Shown piece after piece: positions 1-8,258 of a stretch of 64,000 nt of DNA (its first letter is position 1; the number at the start of each line of letters is the position of its first letter). A model generated the notes under the pieces. That model was not told the DNA's origin. It ran no database searches and was given only the letters and a program-made list of their open reading frames with translations. Made by a program: the position numbers and the translations under genes. This DNA comes from Planctomycetia bacterium (GTDB lineage Bacteria > Planctomycetota > Phycisphaerae > UBA1845 > UTPLA1), in contig JABTTW010000001.1 of assembly GCA_015075745.1 (NCBI GenBank), positions 3,343,904-3,407,903 of the forward strand, written 5' to 3'.

Positions 1-1
1 T

Positions 2-376
2 CTGCCGAGACAGGCCATTACCATCATCATGCTGTCAATCGGGGGTACGGGAGTCATCGTCTGGCTCGCGGTTACGCTCAGTCGTTACGGCGACCGGTGC
101 TTTCTGGTGCCGGGCGGCGTGGCGATGATTCGTCGACCGGTGCGCCGCGGGCAGCCGCCGCGCGTCACGGTGCTTTCGCGCACAGATTCGTGCCTGGTAT
201 TTCGCTACGTGACTCAGGGTAAGACGGTGGTGCTCAAAATGGAGCTATGGACGCACGCTGGGCGGACGGTTTCGCGCGGCGTGTCCGAGCGCGAGGCGAT
301 GAGCCTGCTGGCGACGTGGCAGGGGGAAATGTCGCCGCCGGACGATTCCAAGTTGATGGAATTGGTGAGCTGGTAG
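2..376 (+). CDS. C-terminal part of an unidentified membrane protein (truncated by window edge)
   Basis: The reading frame is open from base 2, so this is probably the tail of a longer gene; an internal ATG at 29 could also be a start. One hydrophobic helix lies near the beginning (around IIMLSIGGTGVIVWLAV), followed by a basic soluble stretch rich in Arg and beta-type patterns and ending LMELVSW. I recognise no domain. It runs in the same direction as the helicase gene downstream, separated by about 340 bases. Function unknown; the frame is convincing because of its codon pattern, but start and full length cannot be judged here. Confidence 0.5.
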   Translation: MPRQAITIIMLSIGGTGVIVWLAVTLSRYGDRCFLVPGGVAMIRRPVRRGQPPRVTVLSRTDSCLVFRYVTQGKTVVLKMELWTHAGRTVSRGVSEREAMSLLATWQGEMSPPDDSKLMELVSW

Positions 377-394
377 GAAGAGAAACGTTAAAAA

Positions 395-418
395 GTCAAA
401 ACGTCAAGACGTCAAAAC
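395..418. repeat. Three tandem 8-bp units, consensus GTCAARAC
   Basis: Units GTCAAAAC (395-402), GTCAAGAC (403-410) and GTCAAAAC (411-418) follow each other without a gap just after the stop of the first gene. Seen directly; no function is known to me. It could be a small protein-binding iteron-like site or chance low-complexity sequence. Confidence 0.6.
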
Positions 419-429
419 TATTGATCGTT

Positions 430-633
430 TCACTGTGAGAGAATCGCTGGGTAGAACTCAGACCAGTCTTCGTTGCGCGTGGATTCGGTCCAACTTGCAA
501 GGCCGCGAGCCCCTAAAGATGGTACGACACCGCCTTCCACGGACGGGTCACCTTGAAGTAATTCCAGAAGGCGTTCGCGATCAGGAGGGGTTAGCGACTT
601 TACTTCTTCCAGAATTCGCTCGAGTTTGGTCAT
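430..633 (-). CDS. Small hypothetical protein, antitoxin-like N-terminus
   Basis: A 67-residue protein whose first 27 residues form a charged amphipathic helix (MTKLERILEEVKSLTPPDRE), a pattern common in small addiction-module-like and DUF2281-like proteins. The rest (GARGLASWTESTRNEDWSEF) is polar. It lies on the minus strand, divergent from the helicase gene, and no toxin partner is visible beside it. Family membership is an inference from composition only; it may be an orphan antitoxin remnant or an unrelated small protein. Confidence 0.45.
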   Translation of the reverse strand: MTKLERILEEVKSLTPPDRERLLELLQGDPSVEGGVVPSLGARGLASWTESTRNEDWSEFYPAILSQ

Positions 634-717
634 GTGAGCAGTCTAGGGTACCGGGCCTCGACAGAAAAGTGCAAGAACCAAAGACGGAGACGGAAGAGGA
701 GAGAAACTCGGAGTATC

Positions 718-2871
718 ATGTTGGCGATGATCGAGAGCACTTTGTTCGACAATTTGACGGGGCCGCAGTTGGAGGCGGTGCGGCATGTGGAGGGGCCGCT
801 CCTTGTGCTGGCCGGGGCGGGTTCGGGCAAGACGCGGGTGATTACGCGGCGGGCGGTGCACATCGCGCGGACGACGGGGCGGCCGGACCAGGTGCTGGCG
901 ATTACCTTTACGAACAAGGCGGCGGGGGAGATGCGCGAGCGGATCGGCGCGCTGGGGATTTCGCAGCGGATGTGGGTGCACACGTTTCATTCGCTGTGCG
1001 CGCGGCTGCTGCGCGAATATGCGGGGGCGGCGGGGGTGAGCCCGACGTACTCGATCTTTGATCAGGCGGATCGGCGGTCGGTGATTCGCGACGCGATCGC
1101 CGAGTGCGGGCTGGCGACGGAGAACTGGCAGCCGCGCATGGTGGAGGAAAAGATCAGCGAGGCGAAGAACCGGCTGCTGGGTGCGGAGGAATTCGCGGCG
1201 GAGGCGTCGGACTTTTCGGGGCGGACCATCGGGCAGGTGTACGCGAAGTATGAGGAGTTGATGGCGGCGCAGCAGGCGTGCGACTTTGACGACCTCTTGA
1301 TGCGGTTCGCGGTGCTGCTGCGGGACGATGCGGCGGTGCGGGAGGAATTGGCGGATCGGTTTCGGTACCTGCTGATCGACGAGTATCAGGATACGAATCA
1401 TGCTCAATATGTGATTGCGTCGCAGCTTGCGACGGGGCATCGGAACATCTGCGCGACGGGGGATCCGGACCAGTCGATTTATGCGTGGCGGGGGGCGGAC
1501 ATTCGAAACATTCTGGACTTCGAGGCGGACTATCCGGAGGCGAAGATCGTCCGGCTGGAGCAGAACTTCCGCAGCACGGGGGCGATCCTGTCGGCGGCGT
1601 CGTGTCTGATCGATCACAACATGCATCGCAAGCCGAAGGCGCTTTTTACGGAGGGGGAGTCGGGGGCGGCTGTGCGGGTGTGGTCTTGCGAGGACGAGCG
1701 GCAGGAGGCGACGCGGGTTGCCGGCGACATTCGCGAGGCACTGGCGGAGGGGCGGCAGGCGGGGGACGTGGCGATTTTCTATCGGGTCAACGCGCTGAGC
1801 CGGGCGATTGAGGATGGGCTGCGCTCGGCGGGGATACCGTATCAGATCGCGCGGGGGGTGGAGTTCTACGGACGCAAGGAGATCAAGGACGTGCTGGCGT
1901 ATCTGCGGATCATCGAGAATCCGGCGGATGAGACGGCGCTGTTTCGGGCGATGGGGGCGCCGACGCGGGGCATCGGCAAGACGACGATGCGGAAGATCAC
2001 GGAGCTGGCGCGCGAGGGGCGGAGCCTGGACGAGGCGATGGCGGCGATGCAGTCGGGGCGTGCGGCGGCGGCGAAGCGGATCGGGGCGTTTGCCGAAATG
2101 CTTGCGGTGTTTCGGGCGATGCCGCGCCGGCCGGTGCGGGAGATTGTGGAGCGGGTGCTGAAGGAGTCGGGGCTGGAGGCGTCGCTTTCGGGTCAGGAGG
2201 AGATCGACAATGAGCCGCTGGCCAACGTGTATGAACTGGTGAACGCGGCGGGGCAGTTTGACGGCGACCAGCCGGAGGGGACGCTGGGCGACTGGTTGCA
2301 GCAGATCAGCCTGGTGAGCGATGCGGATGCGATCGAGGAGGCAGGCGGGACAGTAACGCTCATGACCCTGCACACGGCGAAGGGGCTGGAGTACCCGATG
2401 GTGTACATCGTCGGGCTGGAGGAGGGGCTCCTGCCGCACAAGCGGTCGCTGGCGGGAGAGGAGTCCGGGGTGGAGGAGGAGCGGCGGCTTTGCTTCGTGG
2501 GGATGACGCGGGCGAAGGAGCGACTGACGCTCTCGGGGGCGCGGTACCGGATGACTCGCGGGATTACCGAACGCTCGATCGCTTCGCGGTTTCTACGGGA
2601 GCTGCCGGATGAAGAGGTCGAGCGCGATTCGTTTGAATCGCAGCGCGATCGGAGCATGGCGCACCTGGGGGAGTACAACGACGGCGACGGGCACATGGCG
2701 GCGGGGGGCTACTATCCGGGACAGCGTGTGCGGCACGAGGAGTATGGAGACGGGGAAGTGGTGGCGCTGGAGCCGCGGGGGCGGTCGATGTATGTGCGGA
2801 TTTTCTTCAACGACTATGGCGAGCGGTCGTTTGCCATGGAGCATGTTTCGCTGATTGTGATGGATGCGTAG
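718..2871 (+). CDS. pcrA: UvrD/PcrA-type superfamily 1 DNA helicase
   Basis: This is an ATP-dependent 3'-5' DNA helicase of the UvrD/Rep/PcrA group, acting in repair and replication. All SF1A motifs are visible: Walker A GAGSGKT (about residues 33-39), DEYQDTN (motif II), QNFRST (motif IV) and, near the C-terminus, TLHTAKGLEYPMVYIVGLE and VGMTRAKERL (motifs V-VI). The last ~50 residues (PGQRVRHEEYGDGEVVAL) match the Tudor-like C-terminal element of PcrA that contacts RNA polymerase. I chose ATG 718, which has GGAG close upstream and gives 717 residues, the family's usual length; an upstream start at 634 would add a non-homologous basic leader. Function is firm; the choice between pcrA and uvrD as a name is not. 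Confidence 0.93.
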   Translation: MLAMIESTLFDNLTGPQLEAVRHVEGPLLVLAGAGSGKTRVITRRAVHIARTTGRPDQVLAITFTNKAAGEMRERIGALGISQRMWVHTFHSLCARLLREYAGAAGVSPTYSIFDQADRRSVIRDAIAECGLATENWQPRMVEEKISEAKNRLLGAEEFAAEASDFSGRTIGQVYAKYEELMAAQQACDFDDLLMRFAVLLRDDAAVREELADRFRYLLIDEYQDTNHAQYVIASQLATGHRNICATGDPDQSIYAWRGADIRNILDFEADYPEAKIVRLEQNFRSTGAILSAASCLIDHNMHRKPKALFTEGESGAAVRVWSCEDERQEATRVAGDIREALAEGRQAGDVAIFYRVNALSRAIEDGLRSAGIPYQIARGVEFYGRKEIKDVLAYLRIIENPADETALFRAMGAPTRGIGKTTMRKITELAREGRSLDEAMAAMQSGRAAAAKRIGAFAEMLAVFRAMPRRPVREIVERVLKESGLEASLSGQEEIDNEPLANVYELVNAAGQFDGDQPEGTLGDWLQQISLVSDADAIEEAGGTVTLMTLHTAKGLEYPMVYIVGLEEGLLPHKRSLAGEESGVEEERRLCFVGMTRAKERLTLSGARYRMTRGITERSIASRFLRELPDEEVERDSFESQRDRSMAHLGEYNDGDGHMAAGGYYPGQRVRHEEYGDGEVVALEPRGRSMYVRIFFNDYGERSFAMEHVSLIVMDA

Positions 2872-2876
2872 ACGCG

Positions 2877-4649
2877 TCAGCCGGCGAGAAGGGCTGCGCC
2901 GTGGTCGCCGAGGTCGGTGCGGAGCTTGGTGAGGGCGCGGATTTCGAGCTGGCGGACGCGCTCCTTGCTGATGCCGAGGTGGCGGCCGATTTCTTCCAGA
3001 GTTTCACCGGCGGAATTCTCACCGATGCCGAAGTGGCGCTCGACGATGACGCGCTCGCGCTGGTCGAGTAGGCGGAGACTGCGGGCGACGACGGCCTTCG
3101 CGGCGGCGACGCTGCTCTCCAGTGCCTCGACCGATTCGCGCGTGTCGCCGACGGTGGCGAGCGATTCGTCGCAGCCGGTCTGGTAGCGATCGGAGTGGGC
3201 GAGTGTCTCGGGGACGCTTCGGGCGAAGCCGCGGGTGATGGCCCAGGTGGCGTAGGTGCTGAAGCGGAAGCCGCGGGCGTAATCAAACTTGTCGACGGCG
3301 CGCATCATGGTGACGTTTCCGTCGCTGATGAGCTCGAAGAGATTGAGGGCCGGGTGTCCGAAGACGTGGCGCTTGGCGATGCTGACGACCAGCCGGAGAT
3401 TCGCCTGGATGATTCGGTTCTTGATTTCCTTCGCGGCTTCGAGCGGGCCTTCGACGGCGGCGAGATCGCGCTGCGTCGCGCGGGCGTCGGATGCCACGAG
3501 CTTTTTGCGATGCGTCTCGGCGACGTGGAGCAGGTAGTTCATGCGAGCGAAGAGGGTTGACTCTTCGTCGCGACCGAGAAGCGGCGTGCGATAGAGCGCC
3601 TGGAGATACGGCGGGAGATCGGCGGGCGGCCGATGGAGCGTCTCATCGGGCTCGCCGGATTGATTGCTTGCGGACTTCGACGGTCGGGCGTCGTCGGAGA
3701 GGAAGGTCTCCTCGGCGTCGGGGGCGTCGAAGGCGGGGTTGTACATGTATTCGATCGGCGACTCCGCAAAGCGGCGGACGCGGGCGTGGGCCAGCAGTCG
3801 CTGAATCTCCACTTCGCGCTTGCCGAATTCGGCGGCGAGTTGACGCGGGGTCTTGCCGTTTTCGAAGGCCTCCAGCAGGACGGTGCACTCGTCGATGGCG
3901 CGGGCTTCGTCCTTGCGATCGAAGAGGGCGTCGGCGGGATTGTCGCGGTCGAAGCGCCGCAGGGTGTAGCGGATGGTCTCGACGGCGCGGCCGGTCTCGT
4001 TGGAGATTTCCAGGGTCGCGGCGTGGAGCGAGCACTTCCTTGCGGCGACGAGGACGCGGGCGCGGGCGATGATGTCGTGCTTCTCCGCGTCGGTCATGAC
4101 CTGGAAGGCGGCGCCGCGACGGACGAGGTCTTCGTTGCGGGCGACGAACAGTTCCACGGACCGCTCGGTGAAGCAGAGCCGGGGTTTGTCGTCGCCGTTG
4201 GTGTACCAGGCGCCGGCCAATCCTCGGACTCGCCATCGGGAGATGGTCTTGGTGGAGACGCTAAAGCGCTGAGCCAGCGCGTCGGAATCGTGAAGCCGAC
4301 CTTCGGCCGACTCGGCGTCGATGGGGCACTTGGCCGTGAGGACGTCGAGCAGCTCGACCAGGTCGGCTTGAAGATCCTTGCCGGAGAGCATCGATCCATC
4401 GCCTCGGCGGGATCGGTATCCGGTGATGTGATAACAGATGAGCGAGTAAGGGTATTCGCGGGAGGCCTCGACGACGTCGATGGCGCGCATGATGCCGTCG
4501 ATCTGGCGCGCCCTTTGACGGGCGGGGGCCATGGTCAGCTCATGAGCGAGCTGTCTGATCTCGGTACAGCGGAAAGCCTTCACAATCGCCTCCGTGGGCT
4601 TCGGTTCGGCGGGCAACTTTGTGTGGGCCGCAATCGCCGGGGGTTGCAT
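2877..4649 (-). CDS. Sigma-70 family RNA polymerase sigma factor with long N-terminal helix-turn-helix extension
   Basis: The C-terminal 240 residues form a sigma factor. Region 1.2 (PYLQALYRTPLLGRDEE) is near residue 347, region 2 near 411-478 (IIQANLRLVVSIAKRH, FSTYATWAI), and region 4 near 525-580 (LDQRERVIVERHFGIG, TLEEIGRHLGISKERVRQLE). Region 3 is almost absent: FARSVPE leads straight into a variable linker. Residues 1-340 are unlike classic sigma factors and hold at least three HTH-like segments: 122-145 (SDALAQRFSVSTKTISRWR), about 207-232 and about 265-292. This architecture is typical of planctomycete sigma factors. A good promoter (TTGACT-17-GATAAT) lies about 108 nt upstream of the ATG. 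Whether it is the primary or an alternative sigma cannot be decided here. Confidence 0.9.
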   Translation of the reverse strand: MQPPAIAAHTKLPAEPKPTEAIVKAFRCTEIRQLAHELTMAPARQRARQIDGIMRAIDVVEASREYPYSLICYHITGYRSRRGDGSMLSGKDLQADLVELLDVLTAKCPIDAESAEGRLHDSDALAQRFSVSTKTISRWRVRGLAGAWYTNGDDKPRLCFTERSVELFVARNEDLVRRGAAFQVMTDAEKHDIIARARVLVAARKCSLHAATLEISNETGRAVETIRYTLRRFDRDNPADALFDRKDEARAIDECTVLLEAFENGKTPRQLAAEFGKREVEIQRLLAHARVRRFAESPIEYMYNPAFDAPDAEETFLSDDARPSKSASNQSGEPDETLHRPPADLPPYLQALYRTPLLGRDEESTLFARMNYLLHVAETHRKKLVASDARATQRDLAAVEGPLEAAKEIKNRIIQANLRLVVSIAKRHVFGHPALNLFELISDGNVTMMRAVDKFDYARGFRFSTYATWAITRGFARSVPETLAHSDRYQTGCDESLATVGDTRESVEALESSVAAAKAVVARSLRLLDQRERVIVERHFGIGENSAGETLEEIGRHLGISKERVRQLEIRALTKLRTDLGDHGAALLAG

Positions 4650-4756
4650 CCTGCAGGTGGCGATTGACTAGCCTGTTTGGCGGGCCGTTCCAGGGGAGCG
4701 CCGGGACTCGTCTTCCCGACGGAACAGGAGCGGTCAGCACCCTCGTCTCTAGTCAT

Positions 4757-4785
4757 ATTATCGCCCAGAAACGTCTTAAAGTCAA
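4757..4785 (-). promoter_or_regulatory. Sigma-70-type promoter for the sigma factor gene
   Basis: Read on the minus strand: TTGACT, a 17-nt spacer, then GATAAT. The -10 end lies about 108 nt before the sigma factor start at 4649, so a leader of about 100 nt is expected. Seen directly by pattern; no transcription data. Confidence 0.55.
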
Positions 4786-4913
4786 TTCCGGGGCCGTTTT
4801 GGGGGTTCTTATCTTCGATTGCGACGACTCCGGCGACCTATTGACGCCATTCTTGCGACAGTCATTCTACGGGCGGGCGAACGATTGCTGGTCTTTGCCT
4901 GCTGGAGAATGCC

Positions 4914-5936
4914 ATGTCGCTGAGCTTTGGATGTTCGATTCTTGCGGTGGTTATGTCGGTTCTTGGTGATCCGTCGCCGCCTCCGAATCGGGCGGACGGG
5001 TCGGGGCTTCATCGACCGGTCTGTACCTATTCAATTGTAGCGCGGGACCCTGCGAAGGGAGAGATGGGGGTGGCGGTGCAGTCGCACTGGTTCTCGGTGG
5101 GGTCGGTCGTGCCGTGGGCGGAGGCGGGGGTGGGGGCGGTGGCGACCCAGTCGCTGGTCGATCCGGCGTATGGTCCGATGGGATTGGCGCTGATGCGGAT
5201 CGGCCGGACGGGGCCGGAAGCGCTGGCGTCAATCCTGGCGGGAGACAACGGGCGGGAGGTTCGGCAGGTGGCGATGGTGGATGCGAAGGGACGGGTCGGT
5301 GTGCACACCGGGGCGAAGTGCATTCAGCCGGCGGGCCATGTTGTTGACACTGACGCGCAGTTTTCGGTGCAGGCGAATCTGATGTCGAACGATCGCATCT
5401 GGGGCGAGATGGCGGAGGCGTATCGGGCGGCGAAGGGCGATCTGGCGGATCGGATGATGGCGGCGCTCGAAGCGGCGGAGGCGGCGGGCGGGGATATTCG
5501 GGGTCGTCAGTCGGCGGCGCTGATTGTTGTGTCGGGGACTTCGACGGGGAAGCCGTGGGTGGATCGGCGGTTTGATCTGCGCGTGGAGGATCACGAGCAG
5601 CCGCTGACGGAGCTTCGGCGGCTGGTGAAGTTGCAGCGGGCGTATCTGCACATGAACGCGGGTGATTTGGCAATCGAGAAGAAGGACTTCGAGGCGGCGG
5701 TCCGCGAGTATCGGGCGGCGGAGGCGTGTGCGCCGCAGATCGTGGAGATTCCATTCTGGCATGCGGTGAGCCTGGTGAATGCGGGGAAGGCCGAGGAGGC
5801 GTTGCCGCTGTTTGCGGGCGTGTTTGAGAGGGAGCCGGTGTGGGCCGAGTTGATCCCGCGGCTGGTGGATTGCGAGTTGTTGGAGGCCGATGAGGCGTTG
5901 GTGACGAGGATTCGCGGGCTCGGTTCGGGGCGATGA
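4914..5936 (+). CDS. Secreted DUF1028-domain protein with TPR-like C-terminus
   Basis: Residues 1-25 look like a cleaved signal peptide (SFGCSILAVVMSVLG). From about residue 38 the sequence follows the DUF1028 family: TYSIVARDPAKGEMGVAVQS, then VGAVATQSLVDPAYGP, the DAKGRVGVHTG block and AQFSVQANLM. DUF1028 proteins are thought to adopt an Ntn-hydrolase fold but their substrate is unknown. About residues 215-320 are helical and resemble one or two TPR repeats (YLHMNAGDLAIEKKDFEAAV). The start has GGAG nine bases upstream. The gene stands alone, divergent from the sigma factor gene. Function beyond the family label is not known. Confidence 0.85.
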   Translation: MSLSFGCSILAVVMSVLGDPSPPPNRADGSGLHRPVCTYSIVARDPAKGEMGVAVQSHWFSVGSVVPWAEAGVGAVATQSLVDPAYGPMGLALMRIGRTGPEALASILAGDNGREVRQVAMVDAKGRVGVHTGAKCIQPAGHVVDTDAQFSVQANLMSNDRIWGEMAEAYRAAKGDLADRMMAALEAAEAAGGDIRGRQSAALIVVSGTSTGKPWVDRRFDLRVEDHEQPLTELRRLVKLQRAYLHMNAGDLAIEKKDFEAAVREYRAAEACAPQIVEIPFWHAVSLVNAGKAEEALPLFAGVFEREPVWAELIPRLVDCELLEADEALVTRIRGLGSGR

Positions 5937-5985
5937 TGCGAAGAGAAGCTCGCGGTTGGGTGCTTTGTCAGCCTTGAACGCATGT

Positions 5986-5991
5986 TAGAAT
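5986..5991 (+). promoter_or_regulatory. -10-like TAGAAT placed 6 nt before an ATG
   Basis: TAGAAT is followed by exactly 6 nt and then the ATG at 5998. TTGTCA at 5965-5970 could serve as a -35 but with only 15 nt spacing. If active, transcription would begin at or next to the start codon. See the leaderless-promoter finding. Confidence 0.35.
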
Positions 5992-5997
5992 GATGTC

Positions 5998-6609
5998 ATG
6001 GCGACGTTCGAAGATATCATGAGCCGTGGCGGGGATGCGGCGATTCGTGAGGCGGCGAAGTTCTTTATGAAATCCGACCCCGTCCATCAAAGTCTGCGCG
6101 AGATTACGCGTCGTCTTTCAGAGCTTCAGATCGACTACGCCGTTGCGGGGGGAATGGCGCTGGTGGCGCATGGATACGATCGAACGACCGTTGATGTCGA
6201 CATTCTGGTTACCGAGATGGGACTCGACGCGATCCATCAGTCGTTGGGCGGATTGGGCTACGTGCCGCCGTTTGCCGGAAGTCGAAATCTTCGCGATACG
6301 AACACGGGCGTGCGGATCGAATTTCTTGTGGCGGGCCAGTTTCCGGGTGATGGGAAGCCGAAGGCGGTGGCGTTTCCCGATCCGGCGACGGTGGCCGAGG
6401 AGATCGACGGCATTCGATATGTCAACCTTGCGGCACTAATTGAGTTGAAGCTGGCGTCGGGAATGTCCAACCCGGGCAGGCTTCGCGATCTGGCGGATGT
6501 GCAGGAGTTGATCCGGACGCTTCGACTGGGCAAGGATTTTGGTGATCGGCTTGATTCATCCGTTTGCTCGAAGTTCCATGAACTGCGGGCAGCAGTCGAA
6601 GACGATTAA
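5998..6609 (+). CDS. Stand-alone nucleotidyltransferase-fold protein
   Basis: The protein (203 residues) has the nucleotidyltransferase signature: YAVAGGMALVAHGYDRTTVDVD, i.e. GG...A.....R.T.DVD, with two Asp expected to bind metal, followed by a third strand with RIEFLVAG. It resembles the AbiEii/DUF6036-like group found in toxin-antitoxin and resistance modules. A C-terminal segment, ALIELKLASGMSNPGRLRDLADVQELI, matches the helix bundle of these enzymes. No antitoxin or partner is adjacent. No Shine-Dalgarno is evident; a TAGAAT box sits 6 nt before ATG. Substrate unknown. Confidence 0.75.
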   Translation: MATFEDIMSRGGDAAIREAAKFFMKSDPVHQSLREITRRLSELQIDYAVAGGMALVAHGYDRTTVDVDILVTEMGLDAIHQSLGGLGYVPPFAGSRNLRDTNTGVRIEFLVAGQFPGDGKPKAVAFPDPATVAEEIDGIRYVNLAALIELKLASGMSNPGRLRDLADVQELIRTLRLGKDFGDRLDSSVCSKFHELRAAVEDD

Positions 6610-6738
6610 GCCTCGACAACGGCAGGGCATGCGGGTTGCCATCGCCTGTATTCATTCGGGCAAACGCAGCTCGCACTCTGTGAGATTCTCCGATGAGGCA
6701 GGGGAATTGGACATCAAGACTCCCGAATGACGACGCCT

Positions 6739-6744
6739 TATAAT
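6739..6744 (+). promoter_or_regulatory. -10-like TATAAT upstream of the dehydrogenase pair
   Basis: A perfect TATAAT lies 8 nt before an ATG at 6753 and about 80 nt before the preferred start at 6825. No convincing -35 was found. It plausibly drives the aldehyde/alcohol dehydrogenase operon. Confidence 0.4.
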
Positions 6745-6824
6745 CCGTTCATATGTTGGTCGGTGTCGCAGCCGACGCGTTTGAGACCCTGCGGTTTTCA
6801 GCTACACAAGGCGGATCTCGAGTC

Positions 6825-8246
6825 ATGCTCCACATACCGATTCTTCGAAACGGCAAGCCTTACGAGAGCGTCGACAAGGTCGAAATCGTTCACCATGCGT
6901 CGGGAGAGCCAGTGGCGATGGTCAGCCAGGCCAACAGCGGCATGGTGACGCGCGACATCGGGCGAATGAACCATCGCGTGCTGGAAAAGCTGACGGTGGC
7001 CGAGCTGATCGCCATCAGCCGGAAGGCGGCGGCGCTCTTTATGACCGCGGATTTGCCGCTGGGGGATACGAAGCAGTCGTTTGACGATTACATCACGCAG
7101 CTTTCGGCGACGACCGGCATGCCGCAGGTGCTTTGCCGGGCGAACGCGGAAAAGATTCACCGGGTGATGAACGAGATCGACGTGGTCGTCGCGGGGCTGA
7201 CACGCGGGTTTGATCTGCAGATTCTCGATCGCGGCTACGGGCTTGATGACGGACGGATGCTGAGCTGGTCACGGCAGGCGCGGGTGTTCGGCGCGGTGCT
7301 GCCGAGCAACTCGCCGGGGGTGCATTCGCTGTGGATTCCGGCGATCGCGCTGAAGACGCCGATCGCGCTGAAACCGGGGCGGGAAGAGCCGTGGTCTCCG
7401 TTTCGCATTGTTCAATCCTTCATTGCGGCGGGTGCGCCGGCGGAGGCGTTTGGGTTTTACCCGACGGATCACGGTGGGGCGGCGGCGCTGTTGCGGGCGG
7501 TGGATCGATCCATGCTGTTCGGCGACGCGTCGACGACGCGGCCATGGGCGAACGACCCGCGCGTGGAGCTGCACGGGCCGGGACACAGCAAGGTAGTGCT
7601 GGGCGACGACTGCGCGGACGACTGGGAGAACTACGTCGATCTGATGGTGACGTCGATCTCGGCCAACGGCGGGCGGTCGTGCATCAATGCGTCGGGCATC
7701 TGGACCCCGCGACACGGTAAAAAGATCGCCGAGGCGGTCGCGGCCAGGCTCGCGGAGGTCAAGGCGCTTCCGGTGGACCATCCGGACGCCAAGGTGGCGG
7801 CATTCGCCAATGCGAAATTCGCGGAGATGATTTCCAACACGGTCGATGAGGGACTTCGCGAGTCGGGGGCCGAAGATGTGACCATGCGGCTTCGCGGGTC
7901 GCCGAGGCTGGTCAAGCAGGGGCGGATCGCCTACCTGTTGCCGACGGTGATTCGGTGCGATGCGCGCGAGCACGGGCTGGCCAATCGCGAGTTTCTGTTC
8001 CCGTTCGCGGCGGTGGTGGAGTGCCCGATGGCGGAGATGGCGGAGGCGATCGGGCCGAGCCTGATCGTGACGGCGATCACAAAGGACCAGCGATTCATCG
8101 CGGAGTTGATGTCGTCGGAGAACGTCGATCGGCTCAACATCGGCGCGATCCCGACGTATCGGCTGAGCTGGGACCAGCCGCACGAGGGGAACCTGTTCGA
8201 GCATCTGTATCGGCAGCGGGCGTTTCAGATCGAGCCGGCGGCGTGA
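6825..8246 (+). CDS. Aldehyde dehydrogenase family protein
   Basis: This 473-residue protein follows the NAD(P)-dependent aldehyde dehydrogenase fold: cofactor-binding segment VFGAVLPSNSPGVHSLWIPA with IALKPGREEPWSPF, and catalytic Cys in NGGRSCINASGIW. The catalytic Cys region fits, but the general pattern is divergent from well-studied ALDHs, so the substrate is open. The ATG at 6825 (MLHIPILRNGKPYES) is preferred over ATG 6753, because the extra 24 residues look non-conserved; 6753 remains possible as a leaderless start. It is followed after 12 bases by an iron-type alcohol dehydrogenase, so the two probably act on the same alcohol/aldehyde/acid series. Confidence 0.85.
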   Translation: MLHIPILRNGKPYESVDKVEIVHHASGEPVAMVSQANSGMVTRDIGRMNHRVLEKLTVAELIAISRKAAALFMTADLPLGDTKQSFDDYITQLSATTGMPQVLCRANAEKIHRVMNEIDVVVAGLTRGFDLQILDRGYGLDDGRMLSWSRQARVFGAVLPSNSPGVHSLWIPAIALKTPIALKPGREEPWSPFRIVQSFIAAGAPAEAFGFYPTDHGGAAALLRAVDRSMLFGDASTTRPWANDPRVELHGPGHSKVVLGDDCADDWENYVDLMVTSISANGGRSCINASGIWTPRHGKKIAEAVAARLAEVKALPVDHPDAKVAAFANAKFAEMISNTVDEGLRESGAEDVTMRLRGSPRLVKQGRIAYLLPTVIRCDAREHGLANREFLFPFAAVVECPMAEMAEAIGPSLIVTAITKDQRFIAELMSSENVDRLNIGAIPTYRLSWDQPHEGNLFEHLYRQRAFQIEPAA

Positions 8247-8258
8247 AGGTGAGGGCGA

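Noticed and set aside
643..2439. Long minus-strand open frame (598 codons) opposite the helicase
   Set aside because: Arg/Pro-rich composition typical of a shadow frame in GC-rich DNA; fully antisense to a certain gene.
3633..4667. Plus-strand open frame of 344 codons opposite the sigma factor
   Set aside because: Gly/Asp-rich shadow without domain; the sigma factor is certain on the other strand.
4619..4969. Plus-strand frame of 116 codons between the sigma factor and DUF1028 gene
   Set aside because: Overlaps the sigma promoter and the DUF1028 signal peptide in another frame; no features of a protein.
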